Below are positions 1 to 8,076 of a stretch of DNA of 64,000 nucleotides, in pieces (position 1 is the stretch's first letter; each line of letters begins with the position of its first letter). Source of the DNA: Anaerostipes amylophilus (GTDB lineage: Bacteria > Bacillota > Clostridia > Lachnospirales > Lachnospiraceae); the NCBI RefSeq assembly GCF_025567365.1, contig NZ_JAOQJG010000005.1, positions 62,001-126,000 of the forward strand, written 5' to 3'. The notes under the pieces were generated by a model. The model made no database searches, had not been told where the DNA came from, and worked only from the letters and a program-made list of their open reading frames with translations. Both the position numbers and the translations under genes were made by a program.

Positions 1-219
1 TCCAGGTTTTGCTGTATATACGATTAATTTTACTCTGTCGGAAGCTCTTTCGATTTCAATCTTAGAAATTCCAGCATTGTATAATCTTTTCTTTACATAT
101 TTTCTGATTTTGTCGTCTTCTACAAGGTTGTCTGCAAAAGCGTCTTCTGCATACCATCTAGAATCCCAATCTTTAATAATTCCGACTCTCAGACCATGAG
201 GATTAACTTTCTGTCCCAT
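1..219 (-). CDS. rpsC: 30S ribosomal protein S3, N-terminal part (cut by window edge)
   Basis: uS3 of the small ribosomal subunit head, at the mRNA entry site. Only the first 73 codons are present; the gene runs off the left edge. The protein starts MGQKVNPHGLRVGI, the standard S3 N-terminus, and continues into the start of the KH region. The ATG follows a GGAGG box by 5 nt. It directly follows rplV in the S10 operon, as in most bacteria. Confidence 0.97.
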   Translation of the reverse strand, partial: MGQKVNPHGLRVGIIKDWDSRWYAEDAFADNLVEDDKIRKYVKKRLYNAGISKIEIERASDRVKLIVYTAKPG

Positions 220-235
220 GTTTGCCTCCTTCTAT

Positions 236-625
236 CTATCTTTCATCAAGCACTACTGTAATGTGGCTCATTCTATGTTCGATTCTGTAAGCTCTACCCT
301 GTGCTCTAGGTTTAATTCTCTTCATTGTAGGTCCTTTATTTGCATAACATTCTGCAACGTAAAGGTTTGCTGGGTCCATTCCGTTATTGTTTTCTGCGTT
401 AGCGATTGCAGATTTTAATAACTTTTCAATTAATGATGAAGCATATCTTGGATTGTAAAGTAAAATTCCAAGTGCTGTTTCTACGTCTTTTCCTCTGATC
501 GCATCTAATACAAAAGCTGCTTTTGTTGTAGAAACTCTAGCGTTTCTTAATGTAGCTTTTGGTCTAGTATCTTTATTTGCATTTCTCTCTTTTTTGTACT
601 GAGATCTGCTATATTTCTTTGCCAT
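236..625 (-). CDS. rplV: 50S ribosomal protein L22
   Basis: uL22, which lines the peptide exit tunnel of the large subunit. The 129 residues include the family core (ATLRNARVSTTKAAFVLDAI near residues 24-43) and the C-terminal RAYRIEHRMSHITVVL segment that belongs to the tunnel loop domain. A basic N-terminal extension (MAKKYSRSQYKKERNANKD) is seen in many clostridia. It lies between rpsS and rpsC, 27 nt downstream of rpsS, with an AAGGAGG site. Confidence 0.97.
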   Translation of the reverse strand: MAKKYSRSQYKKERNANKDTRPKATLRNARVSTTKAAFVLDAIRGKDVETALGILLYNPRYASSLIEKLLKSAIANAENNNGMDPANLYVAECYANKGPTMKRIKPRAQGRAYRIEHRMSHITVVLDER

Positions 626-652
626 TTATATGGAACCTCCTTCCAAAATTAA

Positions 653-934
653 TTAATTCATTCCGGTTTTCTTTTCCGTTTTCTTATGTCCACGGAAAGT
701 TCTTGTTGCTACAAACTCTCCAAGTTTGTGTCCAACCATATCTTCTGTAACGTATACCGGTACATGTTTTCTTCCATCATGAACAGCGATTGTGTGTCCT
801 ACGAATGATGGGAAGATTGTAGAACGACGAGACCATGTTTTAATAACACTCTTGTCTCCTGCTTCGTTCATAGCGTCTACTTTGTTCAGTAAACTCTTAT
901 CTGCAAATGGTCCTTTTTTAAGTGAACGAGCCAT
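653..934 (-). CDS. rpsS: 30S ribosomal protein S19
   Basis: uS19 of the small subunit head, near the A-site finger contact. The 93 residues begin MARSLKKGPFADKSLL and carry the family motif around GHKLGEFVATRTFRGHKK. The length is standard. It sits 16 nt after rplB in the S10 operon, so it is almost certainly co-transcribed with it. Confidence 0.97.
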   Translation of the reverse strand: MARSLKKGPFADKSLLNKVDAMNEAGDKSVIKTWSRRSTIFPSFVGHTIAVHDGRKHVPVYVTEDMVGHKLGEFVATRTFRGHKKTEKKTGMN

Positions 935-950
935 AAGTTACCTCCTTGTA

Positions 951-1796
951 CTATTTAACAGTTTTACCATCTCTTCTTCTTACGATCATCTTGTTAGATT
1001 GTTTGTTTTTCTTACGTGTCTTCAATCCAAGTGCTGGTTTACCCCATGGTGTGCATGGTCCTGGTCTACCGATTCCAGTCTTACCTTCACCACCACCGTG
1101 TGGATGGTCATTAGGGTTCATAACAGAACCACGGACTGTAGGACGGATTCCCATGTTACGTTTACGTCCAGCTTTACCAATGTTCACAAGATCATGTTCG
1201 ATGTTTCCAACCTGACCAATAGTAGCGCGGCATACTACAGGCACCATTCTCATCTCGCCAGATGGTAAACGAAGTGTTGCATATTTTCCTTCTTTAGCCA
1301 TTAACTGTGCTGAGTTTCCTGCGGAACGAACTAACTGTCCACCTTTTCCAGGATGCATCTCGATGTTATGGATTTCTGTACCAACCGGAATATTTGCCAA
1401 TGGAAGGCAGTTTCCTACTTTGATTTCAGCTTCTGGTCCATTCATAACAGTTGTTCCAACTGCTAATTTGTTTGGAGCGATAATATATCTTTTTTCACCG
1501 TCTGCATAAACTAACAGAGCGATGTTAGCTGTTCTGTTTGGATCGTATTCGATTGCAGCAACTGTTGCTGGAATACCATCTTTATCATTTCTCTTAAAGT
1601 CAATAAGTCTGTATTTTCTTCTAGATCCACCTCCGCGGTGTCTTACAGTAATTTTACCCTGATTGTTACGACCAGCGTTCTTCTTTAAAGAAACTACCAG
1701 AGATTTTTCTGGTGTAGATTTTGTAATAACATCAAAATCAAGTCCAGTCATATGTCTTCTAGAAGGTGTATATGGGTTATATGATTTAATTCCCAT
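951..1796 (-). CDS. rplB: 50S ribosomal protein L2
   Basis: uL2, a primary 23S rRNA binder needed for subunit association and peptidyl transferase function. At 281 residues it is close to the usual 275-280. The hallmark HPHGGGEGKTGIGRPGPCTP region lies near residues 231-250, with the conserved histidine of GGGE context intact. The start has a GGAG box (GAAAGGAGACTGAC before ATG). It is separated from rplW upstream by an unusually long 180 nt gap (see the separate entry). Confidence 0.98.
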   Translation of the reverse strand: MGIKSYNPYTPSRRHMTGLDFDVITKSTPEKSLVVSLKKNAGRNNQGKITVRHRGGGSRRKYRLIDFKRNDKDGIPATVAAIEYDPNRTANIALLVYADGEKRYIIAPNKLAVGTTVMNGPEAEIKVGNCLPLANIPVGTEIHNIEMHPGKGGQLVRSAGNSAQLMAKEGKYATLRLPSGEMRMVPVVCRATIGQVGNIEHDLVNIGKAGRKRNMGIRPTVRGSVMNPNDHPHGGGEGKTGIGRPGPCTPWGKPALGLKTRKKNKQSNKMIVRRRDGKTVK

Positions 1797-1976
1797 GTCA
1801 GTCTCCTTTCAAATCTGATTTAATATCACGCTTTTGTTGCGTATAGTTTCATGTCTATCTTATAAGGTAGTTACACTCGACTAAGCATTCAGCTTTCGCT
1901 TTCGCTCGGCTTCATTGAGTCTCGGTAACGGCTTTCTCACTAAGTTCATGCTTCGCATTCACTAAGTGTTCAATGC
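1797..1976 (-). other. 180 nt intergenic segment inside the S10 operon (rplW-rplB) with small inverted repeats
   Basis: Neighbouring S10-operon genes are 0-30 nt apart, but this gap is 180 nt. Read on the minus strand it holds ACTTAGTGA twice, flanking a tiny hairpin ATGC-GAA-GCAT, a near palindrome CTACCTTATAAGATAG (1855-1870) and a short ACGC/GCGT stem (1828-1842). No open frame with a start and ribosome site is convincing. It could be an internal processing or regulatory element, or a small dispersed repeat. Its function is unknown. Confidence 0.45.
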
Positions 1977-2276
1977 CTATAGTCCTTCGAAGATTTCGAT
2001 ATCTGCACTTTCTTCAGTAAGCTGTACGATAGCTTTCTTTGTCTTTGCAGTTTTTCCAAAAGTCATTCCACGTCTCTTTGTTTTTCCATCATTGTTCATT
2101 GTGTTGACTTTTGCTACTTTTGTTCCTTCGAACATTTTTTCCACTGCTTCTTTAATCTGATTCTTAGTAGCAGATGGATGAACTAAAAAAGTATATTTCT
2201 TTTCAGCCATTGCGTTCATACTTTTTTCTGTTACAACTGGCTTTAAGATAACGTCATAATATTTAATATCTGCCAT
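1977..2276 (-). CDS. rplW: 50S ribosomal protein L23
   Basis: uL23, the large-subunit protein beside the exit tunnel that docks trigger factor and SRP. The 99 residues start MADIKYYDVILKPVVTEKS, the typical family opening, and contain KYTFLVHPSATKNQIKEAVE. The start codon overlaps the rplD stop (TAATG), so the two are translationally coupled. Confidence 0.97.
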   Translation of the reverse strand: MADIKYYDVILKPVVTEKSMNAMAEKKYTFLVHPSATKNQIKEAVEKMFEGTKVAKVNTMNNDGKTKRRGMTFGKTAKTKKAIVQLTEESADIEIFEGL

Positions 2277-2896
2277 TATGCATATACCTCCTCGATATTT
2301 GCAACTGCTTCCTTAGAAACAACTACAGTGTCATATTTTAAAATGTCATATACATTGATTGTGCTTGTTAAAGCAGTTTTAACTCCTGGAAGGTTTCTTG
2401 CAGATAATACTAAGTTATCGTTTTTAGATCCCATAACCACTAATGCTTTCTTAGCACCAACGCTGTCAAGCATTGCTTTTACGTTCTTAGTTTTGATCTC
2501 GTCGAATTTGAATTCGTCGATTACTACGAATTTGTCTGCCTGCACTCTAGATGTTAAAGCAGATTTTAAAGCAATACGTCTTTCTTTCTTGTTTAATTTC
2601 TTTGTGTACTCTCTTGGTGTTGGAGCAAATACAACTCCTCCGCCTTTCCACTGTGGAGCACGGATAGATCCCTGTCTTGCGTGACCTGTTCCTTTCTGTC
2701 TCCAAGGTTTTCTTCCACCACCGCGAACTTCAGAACGTGTTTTAGCTTTCTGTGTTCCCTGACGGTTATTTGCTAACTGGCTTACTACTGCCAGATGTAC
2801 TAAATGTTCATTTATCTCAACGCCAAAGATGTTGTCGTTTAATTCTAATTTTTCAACTTCTTTGCCTTCCATATTTAATACAGATACTGTTGCCAT
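2276..2896 (-). CDS. rplD: 50S ribosomal protein L4
   Basis: uL4 of the large subunit; its extended loop reaches the exit tunnel. The 206 residues contain the loop motif RSEVRGGGRKPWRQKGTG near residues 54-71 and GSIRAPQWKGGGVVFAPTPR after it. In some bacteria L4 represses its own S10 operon through the mRNA leader; whether that happens here is unknown, but a structured leader is present upstream of rpsJ. Confidence 0.97.
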   Translation of the reverse strand: MATVSVLNMEGKEVEKLELNDNIFGVEINEHLVHLAVVSQLANNRQGTQKAKTRSEVRGGGRKPWRQKGTGHARQGSIRAPQWKGGGVVFAPTPREYTKKLNKKERRIALKSALTSRVQADKFVVIDEFKFDEIKTKNVKAMLDSVGAKKALVVMGSKNDNLVLSARNLPGVKTALTSTINVYDILKYDTVVVSKEAVANIEEVYA

Positions 2897-2925
2897 CTTA
2901 TATAGTCCTCCTTTCTTTTAAAGAC

Positions 2926-3555
2926 CTATGCCTTTACTGATTCTTTTAACATTACTAAAGATTTTTTAGGTCCTGGTACAGCACCTTTTACTAAAATAAT
3001 GTTCTGATCAGCGTCAACTTTTACGATTTCAAGATTCTGAATAGTAACTCTTTCTGCTCCCATTTGTCCTGGCATTTTCTTTCCTTTGAATACTTTGCTA
3101 GGATCAGAAGCCATACCATTAGAACCTGCATGACGATGATATTTAGAACCATGGGCAGATGGACCTGATTTCAAACCGTGACGTTTGATACCACCAGCAT
3201 ATCCTTTACCTTTTGATGTAGCAGTTGCATCGATTTTGTCTCCTGCTGCGAAGATGTCAGCTTTGATTTCCTGACCTACTGTGTATTCTTCAGCATTTTC
3301 AAATCTGAATTCTCTTACGAATCTTTTTGGTGCAACTCCTGCTTTATCGAAGTGTCCTTTCTGTGGTTTGTTGATTCCTTTTTCTTTCTTGTCAGCAAAA
3401 CCAACCTGAACTGCGCTGTATCCGTCATTCTCTTCTGTTTTTACCTGAGTAACAACACAAGGTCCTGCCTGTAATACAGTAACTGGAGTTAAAACTCCAT
3501 CTTCGTTGAAAATCTGAGTCATTCCAACTTTTGTTGTTAAAATCGCTTTTTTCAT
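2926..3555 (-). CDS. rplC: 50S ribosomal protein L3
   Basis: uL3, which starts large-subunit assembly. The 209 residues open with MKKAILTTKVGMTQIF and carry the long loop with HGLKSGPSAHGSKYHRHAGS near residues 130-149, which reaches the peptidyl transferase centre. The start has a GGAGG box (AGGAGGAACAATCAAAATG). A 116 nt gap containing a strong hairpin separates it from rpsJ. Confidence 0.97.
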   Translation of the reverse strand: MKKAILTTKVGMTQIFNEDGVLTPVTVLQAGPCVVTQVKTEENDGYSAVQVGFADKKEKGINKPQKGHFDKAGVAPKRFVREFRFENAEEYTVGQEIKADIFAAGDKIDATATSKGKGYAGGIKRHGLKSGPSAHGSKYHRHAGSNGMASDPSKVFKGKKMPGQMGAERVTIQNLEIVKVDADQNIILVKGAVPGPKKSLVMLKESVKA

Positions 3556-3671
3556 TTTGATTGTTCCTCCTATTTAATCTACAGCGGATTATAACGCTTA
3601 ACGTTGTAATCATCCTAGACGCTACAAGCTTAAGGGGATACCTCATTTACTCATAACCCTGTAGGGATTAC
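3556..3671 (-). promoter_or_regulatory. rpsJ-rplC intergenic region with a 10 bp hairpin
   Basis: A 116 nt gap in an otherwise compact operon. The clearest structure is an inverted repeat at 3587-3611, GATTATAACG / CGTTGTAATC around a 5 nt CTTAA loop, with one G-T position. No U-tract follows it on the minus strand, so it is not a standard terminator. It may be an mRNA processing or stability element, or a protein-binding site. This is inference from position and structure. Confidence 0.45.
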
Positions 3672-3992
3672 CTATTTGTTTTTCATCTTGATATCGATGT
3701 ACACACCAGCTGGTACTTCTAATTTAGATAATGCATCAACTGTTTTCTGTGATGGTGTGATGATATCAATCAGTCTCTTATGAGTTCTCTGTTCGAACTG
3801 TTCTCTGGAATCTTTATATTTGTGAGTCGCTCTAAGAATTGTGATGATCTCTTTCTTAGTTGGCATTGGAACTGGTCCACTCACCTTAGATCCTGTCTTT
3901 TTAACTGTTTCAATAATGCTTTTTGCGCTTGCATCGATTAACTGATGATCGTATGCTTTTAATGTAATTCTCATTACCTGACTTGCTGCCAT
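3672..3992 (-). CDS. rpsJ: 30S ribosomal protein S10
   Basis: uS10 (NusE), which works in the small subunit head and in transcription antitermination with NusB. The 106 residues match the family: RITLKAYDHQLIDASAKSI near the N-terminus, then GPVPMPTKKEIITILRATHK and HKRLIDIITP. It is the first gene of the S10 operon, behind an AAAAGGAGGCGGC box and a ~250 nt leader. Confidence 0.97.
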   Translation of the reverse strand: MAASQVMRITLKAYDHQLIDASAKSIIETVKKTGSKVSGPVPMPTKKEIITILRATHKYKDSREQFEQRTHKRLIDIITPSQKTVDALSKLEVPAGVYIDIKMKNK

Positions 3993-4252
3993 AAAAAAAG
4001 CCGCCTCCTTTTCGTACTATAAATGTTTTTGTAGCACGACAAGTGGTGACTGTACACTCCTCCGTGTGTATCGTGAAATCTACACACTGCGTCTCTATTC
4101 CGGACTACACCGGTGTTCAATAGATTGTATATTCGTACAGTGACTTGTCGCCAGTTTTAACAACTTGACATTCGCTCCACGGAAAACCTGCAAAGGCTTT
4201 TGCCTCTACAGCAACCTCACGCTTCAACGCTATCAAGGTCACAACATTTGCT
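3993..4252 (-). promoter_or_regulatory. Structured 5' leader of the S10 operon mRNA
   Basis: The ~250 nt between the promoter and rpsJ can fold on the minus strand into one long branched stem. CGACAAGT (4143-4150) pairs with ACTTGTCG (4037-4044), CTGTAC (4135-4140) with GTACAG (4050-4055), and GTGTGTA (4081-4087) with TACACAC (4064-4070). A small GCAAA/TTTGC hairpin lies upstream near 4192-4204. A decoy GGAGGAG sits inside the structure, well upstream of the real ribosome site. The fold resembles an autoregulatory ribosomal-protein leader; the ligand is unknown. Confidence 0.6.
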
Positions 4253-4281
4253 ATTATATATGATGTTTCAAATTAATGCAA
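4253..4281 (-). promoter_or_regulatory. Promoter of the S10 operon
   Basis: Minus-strand sigma-A promoter: -35 TTGCAT (4276-4281), 17 bp spacer, -10 TATAAT (4253-4258), a perfect -10. The tract upstream is A/T-rich and could act as an UP element. Transcription should start near 4246, giving the leader described separately. Confidence 0.85.
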
Positions 4282-4400
4282 GGGGTTTTTCGATTTTTTT
4301 TGCATGTTTTTGATAAAATACAAAATGTAGTGTTTTCTGTATGAGTATTACCGTTTTGGGCACAAGATAATCTTGTTTTTTATGTTTTTTTGCATAAATG

Positions 4401-4443
4401 AAAACGAGTTCTTTCCTTATTATATATAGAAAGAACTCGTTTT
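4401..4443 (-). terminator. Terminator after mtlD
   Basis: Perfect 15 bp inverted repeat AAAACGAGTTCTTTC / GAAAGAACTCGTTTT around a 13 nt loop, lying 30 nt after the mtlD stop. The A/T ends give a U-run in either direction. It closes the mannitol operon. The S10 promoter lies downstream. Confidence 0.85.
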
Positions 4444-4473
4444 GCAATTTTTATTTTGTTTTGATCGTCTTTT

Positions 4474-5628
4474 CTAAACCAGCTTGTTATACTCTTCCAC
4501 GATTACTTTCGTCATTCGATCTTCTGGTTTTAATCCAATATATTTGACAACTGCTGCTTCCGGACCATTCTCTTTGATATAGTTTTGCAGTTCTACTGCC
4601 TGTGCATCTTCTTCGTTCTTATAAAACATTGCGCAAGCTGCTCCTTTTAATAGGTAACTGTTGTCTAACCCTAATTCTTCACACTGGATCGCAGGTCCCA
4701 TGATACGGTCATTTGCAGAGATCTTTCTGATTGGTTCTCTTGCCACTCGTGCGATCGGATCAGATACTCCTGGCGTTGTAAATCTCTTAATGATCATTGA
4801 ATTCATATATTCTACCAGATCTTCATGTGCAAATCCATAAATTTTTTCAAGTGCTGATGCTGATTCCATAACTGTTTTCTTAACATCCTCAAGCACCTGA
4901 GTATCTGCTAATCCTTCTTGTACTGTACTGTATCCTTTTACAAATCCAAAATAGCTTGTAACTGCATGTGCACAGTTTACCATATAAATCTTTCTCTGTA
5001 AGAACTTTGCCAGATCATCAACATATTCTGCACCTTTAACTGGTTCTGATTCTGGATCTTCCAACTTGTTTTTCTCAACCGGAAGTTCAAATGCATCTCC
5101 AACTTCAATTCCATCTTTTCCATGATGATGCCCATCAAATACCATACGGTCAACTGCTGTGTTAGGGAATACTGCGACTTTGTCCATTTCTTCTTCTGTC
5201 ATGATTCCTGTTTCAATCATTGCTTTCTTAAGAATGTCAGTTCCCATGATCGCATTTTCACATGCCATAACAACTAATTTCTTGTCATTACTAGCTTCCA
5301 CTCTTGCTTTTAAACCTTTTGTAATCGTTGGTGCTACTTTTGGAAGGTTTGTTGCCATAACAGATGTTGTTAAGACTTCTGCTTTTGCAATCTCTTTTAT
5401 GACTTTATCTTCCTGTGTGATGGTGGAATATGCCTCCACCTGATCGATAACTTTTTCTTCATAATCATGATCGATCAAAAACAGACTGTATTCATGTGTT
5501 TCATTCACAAGGTCAACTAATGGCTGTACAACGTCTGCAAAAACAATTTTATATCCGCTGTCATGTAATAAATCTGCGATAAATCCACGACCAATCTTTC
5601 CTGCTCCAAAATGTACTGCTGTTTTCAT
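4474..5628 (-). CDS. mtlD: Mannitol-1-phosphate 5-dehydrogenase
   Basis: Oxidises mannitol-1-phosphate to fructose-6-phosphate with NAD+, the second step of PTS mannitol use. The 384 residues start MKTAVHFGAGKIGRGFIADLL, the GxGxxGRG-type nucleotide-binding site of the long-chain mannitol dehydrogenase family. The substrate region with NTAVDRMVF (near residue 156) and the KIYMVNCAHAV segment with the conserved histidine near residue 221 are intact. It is the last gene of the hxlA-hxlB-mtlA-mtlD operon, 65 nt after mtlA. Confidence 0.93.
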   Translation of the reverse strand: MKTAVHFGAGKIGRGFIADLLHDSGYKIVFADVVQPLVDLVNETHEYSLFLIDHDYEEKVIDQVEAYSTITQEDKVIKEIAKAEVLTTSVMATNLPKVAPTITKGLKARVEASNDKKLVVMACENAIMGTDILKKAMIETGIMTEEEMDKVAVFPNTAVDRMVFDGHHHGKDGIEVGDAFELPVEKNKLEDPESEPVKGAEYVDDLAKFLQRKIYMVNCAHAVTSYFGFVKGYSTVQEGLADTQVLEDVKKTVMESASALEKIYGFAHEDLVEYMNSMIIKRFTTPGVSDPIARVAREPIRKISANDRIMGPAIQCEELGLDNSYLLKGAACAMFYKNEEDAQAVELQNYIKENGPEAAVVKYIGLKPEDRMTKVIVEEYNKLV

Positions 5629-5693
5629 GTGTTATATTCCACCTTTCTTTGAATTGCGGCATACTTTTTAATATCCGCATGCCGCATTATTGT

Positions 5694-7481
5694 TTATAAA
5701 TTCAATAATTTGATAACTTCTTCTTTTGATGTTGCATTCTTTAATTTTTCAATTACACCTTCGTCCATTAAAGTCTGTCCGATCTTTCCAAGAAGTTCTA
5801 CATGTTCTTCTCCTTTTCCTGCAACTCCTACAAGAATGTATGCTTTTTCTCCACCAAAATCTACTCCTTCTGGTACCTGTACAAAACAGATTCCTGAGTT
5901 TTTGATCGTTTCTTTCGAACTTGCAAGTCCATGTGGAAGCGCTACTCCATTTCCAAGATAAACAGACGCTTCTTTATCTCTCTGTAACATATCCGCCTTG
6001 TAACTTTCATCTGTATATCCACCTTTGATAAAAATATCAGCACAAGCTTTGATTGCTTCTTCTTTGTTTGTGTATTTTGCATTTAATACAATGTTATCTT
6101 CACAAAATACATCTGGCACATCATGCCCTAACATTCTCTGAATCTCTATAATGATTCTTTCATATTCTGACTGATCCATAAAGTTACTTAATGTAAGAAT
6201 TGGAATATTCGTTCCTTCCACTGACATCTTTGCACGCTCTTCCAAATTTACATTTGTTACGACTACATCTGCATCTTTCGGAATGTCTGCAACTGCCACG
6301 TGTTTAATATCTGGTTTTAATCCGATTTCTTCTAATTTTTTCTTAAGGATCGTAACTCCCATTGCAGAAGATCCCATTCCTGCATCACAAGCAAAGATCA
6401 CTTTATTTAATTTCTGAATCTTAGCATCTGCTGTTGCAGTCAGTGTTGGTGTTTCTTCTTCCTCATCATGTTTAAATGCTTTTAATACGATAGCTGCTCC
6501 TGCAAATGAAATTGCCAATGATCCAAAGTATGCAATCGTATTCACTAACATACATGCTTTTGGAGTCATCATGTAATAGGAAATAACTGATCCTGGTGAT
6601 ACTGGTCCAACAACTCCACCACCAAAGTTTGTCAACACAAATAACGAGAACATATTTCCAAGAATTGGTCCAATGATCGTTAATGGCATTGTCAGGCAGT
6701 ATGGAAAACATACTTCAGCGATACCACCGAAGAACATGATGATCACAGCTCCTGGTGCTGATTTCTTTGCTGATTTGTTTCCAAAGATTGCAAATGCTAA
6801 ACTTAATCCTACCCATGCAGCTCCACTTGCTTCTACCAAGAATAAGACAGATTTTCCTGCTTCTGCAGCCTGCTGTAATCCAAGTGGTGTCATGATACCA
6901 TGGTTGATTGCATTATTTAAGAATAAAATTTCTGCTGGCTGTACAAATAATTCTGTTAATGGTAGCATGTTGTGATCAGTCAAATACTGAACTCCACCTG
7001 TCAGTACTGTCTGAATCGCTGTCATGATTGGTGCTACACCAACATAACCGATGATACAAATTACAAATCCGATAATACCAAGTGAAAAGTTATCAACCAA
7101 CATCTCAAGTCCTGGTTTGACTTTTCCTTCAACAGCTTTGTCAAATGCACGGATACATACTGCTGCAACTGGTCCTAAGATCATACCTGCAACAAGCATT
7201 GTAACGTCTGCTCCTACAACTGCTCCCATCGTTGCAAATGCACCGATAACTCCTCCACGTCGTCCATAAATATTAGATCCTGCGGTATAACCGATCAGAC
7301 AAGGCAGTAAATATGTTAAGATTGGTGATACCAGTTTATTTAAATATGCATTTGGCGCCCATCCTGTATCGATAAACAGTGCTGTTAAAAGACCCCATCC
7401 AATGAATACACCGATATTTGGCATAACCATTGCGCTTAACAGCGAACCAAATTTTTGAATCTTTGCCTGTGCCTTTTTCAT
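5694..7481 (-). CDS. mtlA: PTS mannitol-specific EIICBA
   Basis: Membrane permease that takes up mannitol and phosphorylates it to mannitol-1-phosphate. The 595 residues hold three domains: EIIC (about 1-340, multiple membrane segments, GGIAE motif at 252-256), EIIB (about 358-455, phosphorylated Cys365 in VIFACDAGMGSSAMG), and EIIA (about 460-595, phosphorylated His517 in GNGVALPHGLA). Many Firmicutes have EIIA as separate MtlF; here it is fused, as in enterobacteria. It lies between hxlB and mtlD and has an AAAGGAG ribosome site. Confidence 0.93.
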   Translation of the reverse strand: MKKAQAKIQKFGSLLSAMVMPNIGVFIGWGLLTALFIDTGWAPNAYLNKLVSPILTYLLPCLIGYTAGSNIYGRRGGVIGAFATMGAVVGADVTMLVAGMILGPVAAVCIRAFDKAVEGKVKPGLEMLVDNFSLGIIGFVICIIGYVGVAPIMTAIQTVLTGGVQYLTDHNMLPLTELFVQPAEILFLNNAINHGIMTPLGLQQAAEAGKSVLFLVEASGAAWVGLSLAFAIFGNKSAKKSAPGAVIIMFFGGIAEVCFPYCLTMPLTIIGPILGNMFSLFVLTNFGGGVVGPVSPGSVISYYMMTPKACMLVNTIAYFGSLAISFAGAAIVLKAFKHDEEEETPTLTATADAKIQKLNKVIFACDAGMGSSAMGVTILKKKLEEIGLKPDIKHVAVADIPKDADVVVTNVNLEERAKMSVEGTNIPILTLSNFMDQSEYERIIIEIQRMLGHDVPDVFCEDNIVLNAKYTNKEEAIKACADIFIKGGYTDESYKADMLQRDKEASVYLGNGVALPHGLASSKETIKNSGICFVQVPEGVDFGGEKAYILVGVAGKGEEHVELLGKIGQTLMDEGVIEKLKNATSKEEVIKLLNL

Positions 7482-7499
7482 ATATTTTCTCCTTTCAAC

Positions 7500-8060
7500 T
7501 TACTCCATGTTTGCATGGCGTTTGAACATTGTTTCTTCTGTTTCTCCAAGAATTGGCATTAAATCCATCACAATGCTGTCGTAAATGAGCCAGCTTAACT
7601 GCTCAAATAAATTTCCTCCCGGCTGTTCTGTCACTACATCGCTTGTATGTTCTGCATTTTTCTGTGTTGCTCCTGGAATTGTAACAATTGCGTCTGCCAT
7701 CTCTCCGATCGCTGCTTCGGGACAGATCGTAAGTGTTGCAACCGTTGCTCCCTGTGCTTTTGCTTTTTCACAATCAGAGACAAGACTTGCTGTTTTTCCT
7801 GATCCTGATCCTACGATCAGAAGATCTCCTGCCTGAATGGATGGTGTTGTTGTTTCTCCTACAAAATAAACTGTAAATCCAAGGTGCATCATTCGGTTTG
7901 CAAATCCTCTTGCTGCAAATCCTGAACGTCCGGCACCTGCGATAAAGATACGATTTGCTTTCTGACAAAGATCTACAACTTCTTTGATTTCTTCTTCTTT
8001 AATCAGTTTACCATATTTGTATAATTCGTTTGTAATAATCTGAAGTGTTTTTGCTTCCAT
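7500..8060 (-). CDS. hxlB: 6-phospho-3-hexuloisomerase (SIS domain)
   Basis: Interconverts D-arabino-3-hexulose-6-phosphate and fructose-6-phosphate in the ribulose monophosphate pathway. It is a single SIS domain of 186 residues with the sugar-phosphate loop AGAGRSGFAARGFANRM and the SGSGKTAS segment, and ends KRHANME. The internal ATG at 8060 is chosen because AGGAGG lies 8 nt upstream; a longer frame would overlap hxlA. It is paired with the synthase gene just upstream, which supports the call. A paralogue with the same ending lies at 38720-39259. Confidence 0.85.
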   Translation of the reverse strand: MEAKTLQIITNELYKYGKLIKEEEIKEVVDLCQKANRIFIAGAGRSGFAARGFANRMMHLGFTVYFVGETTTPSIQAGDLLIVGSGSGKTASLVSDCEKAKAQGATVATLTICPEAAIGEMADAIVTIPGATQKNAEHTSDVVTEQPGGNLFEQLSWLIYDSIVMDLMPILGETEETMFKRHANME

Positions 8061-8076
8061 TTCTTTATCCTCCTGA

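Noticed and set aside
792..1268. 158-codon antisense frame over rplB/rpsS
   Set aside because: Shadow of a strongly conserved ribosomal gene pair; low-complexity translation, no start signal.
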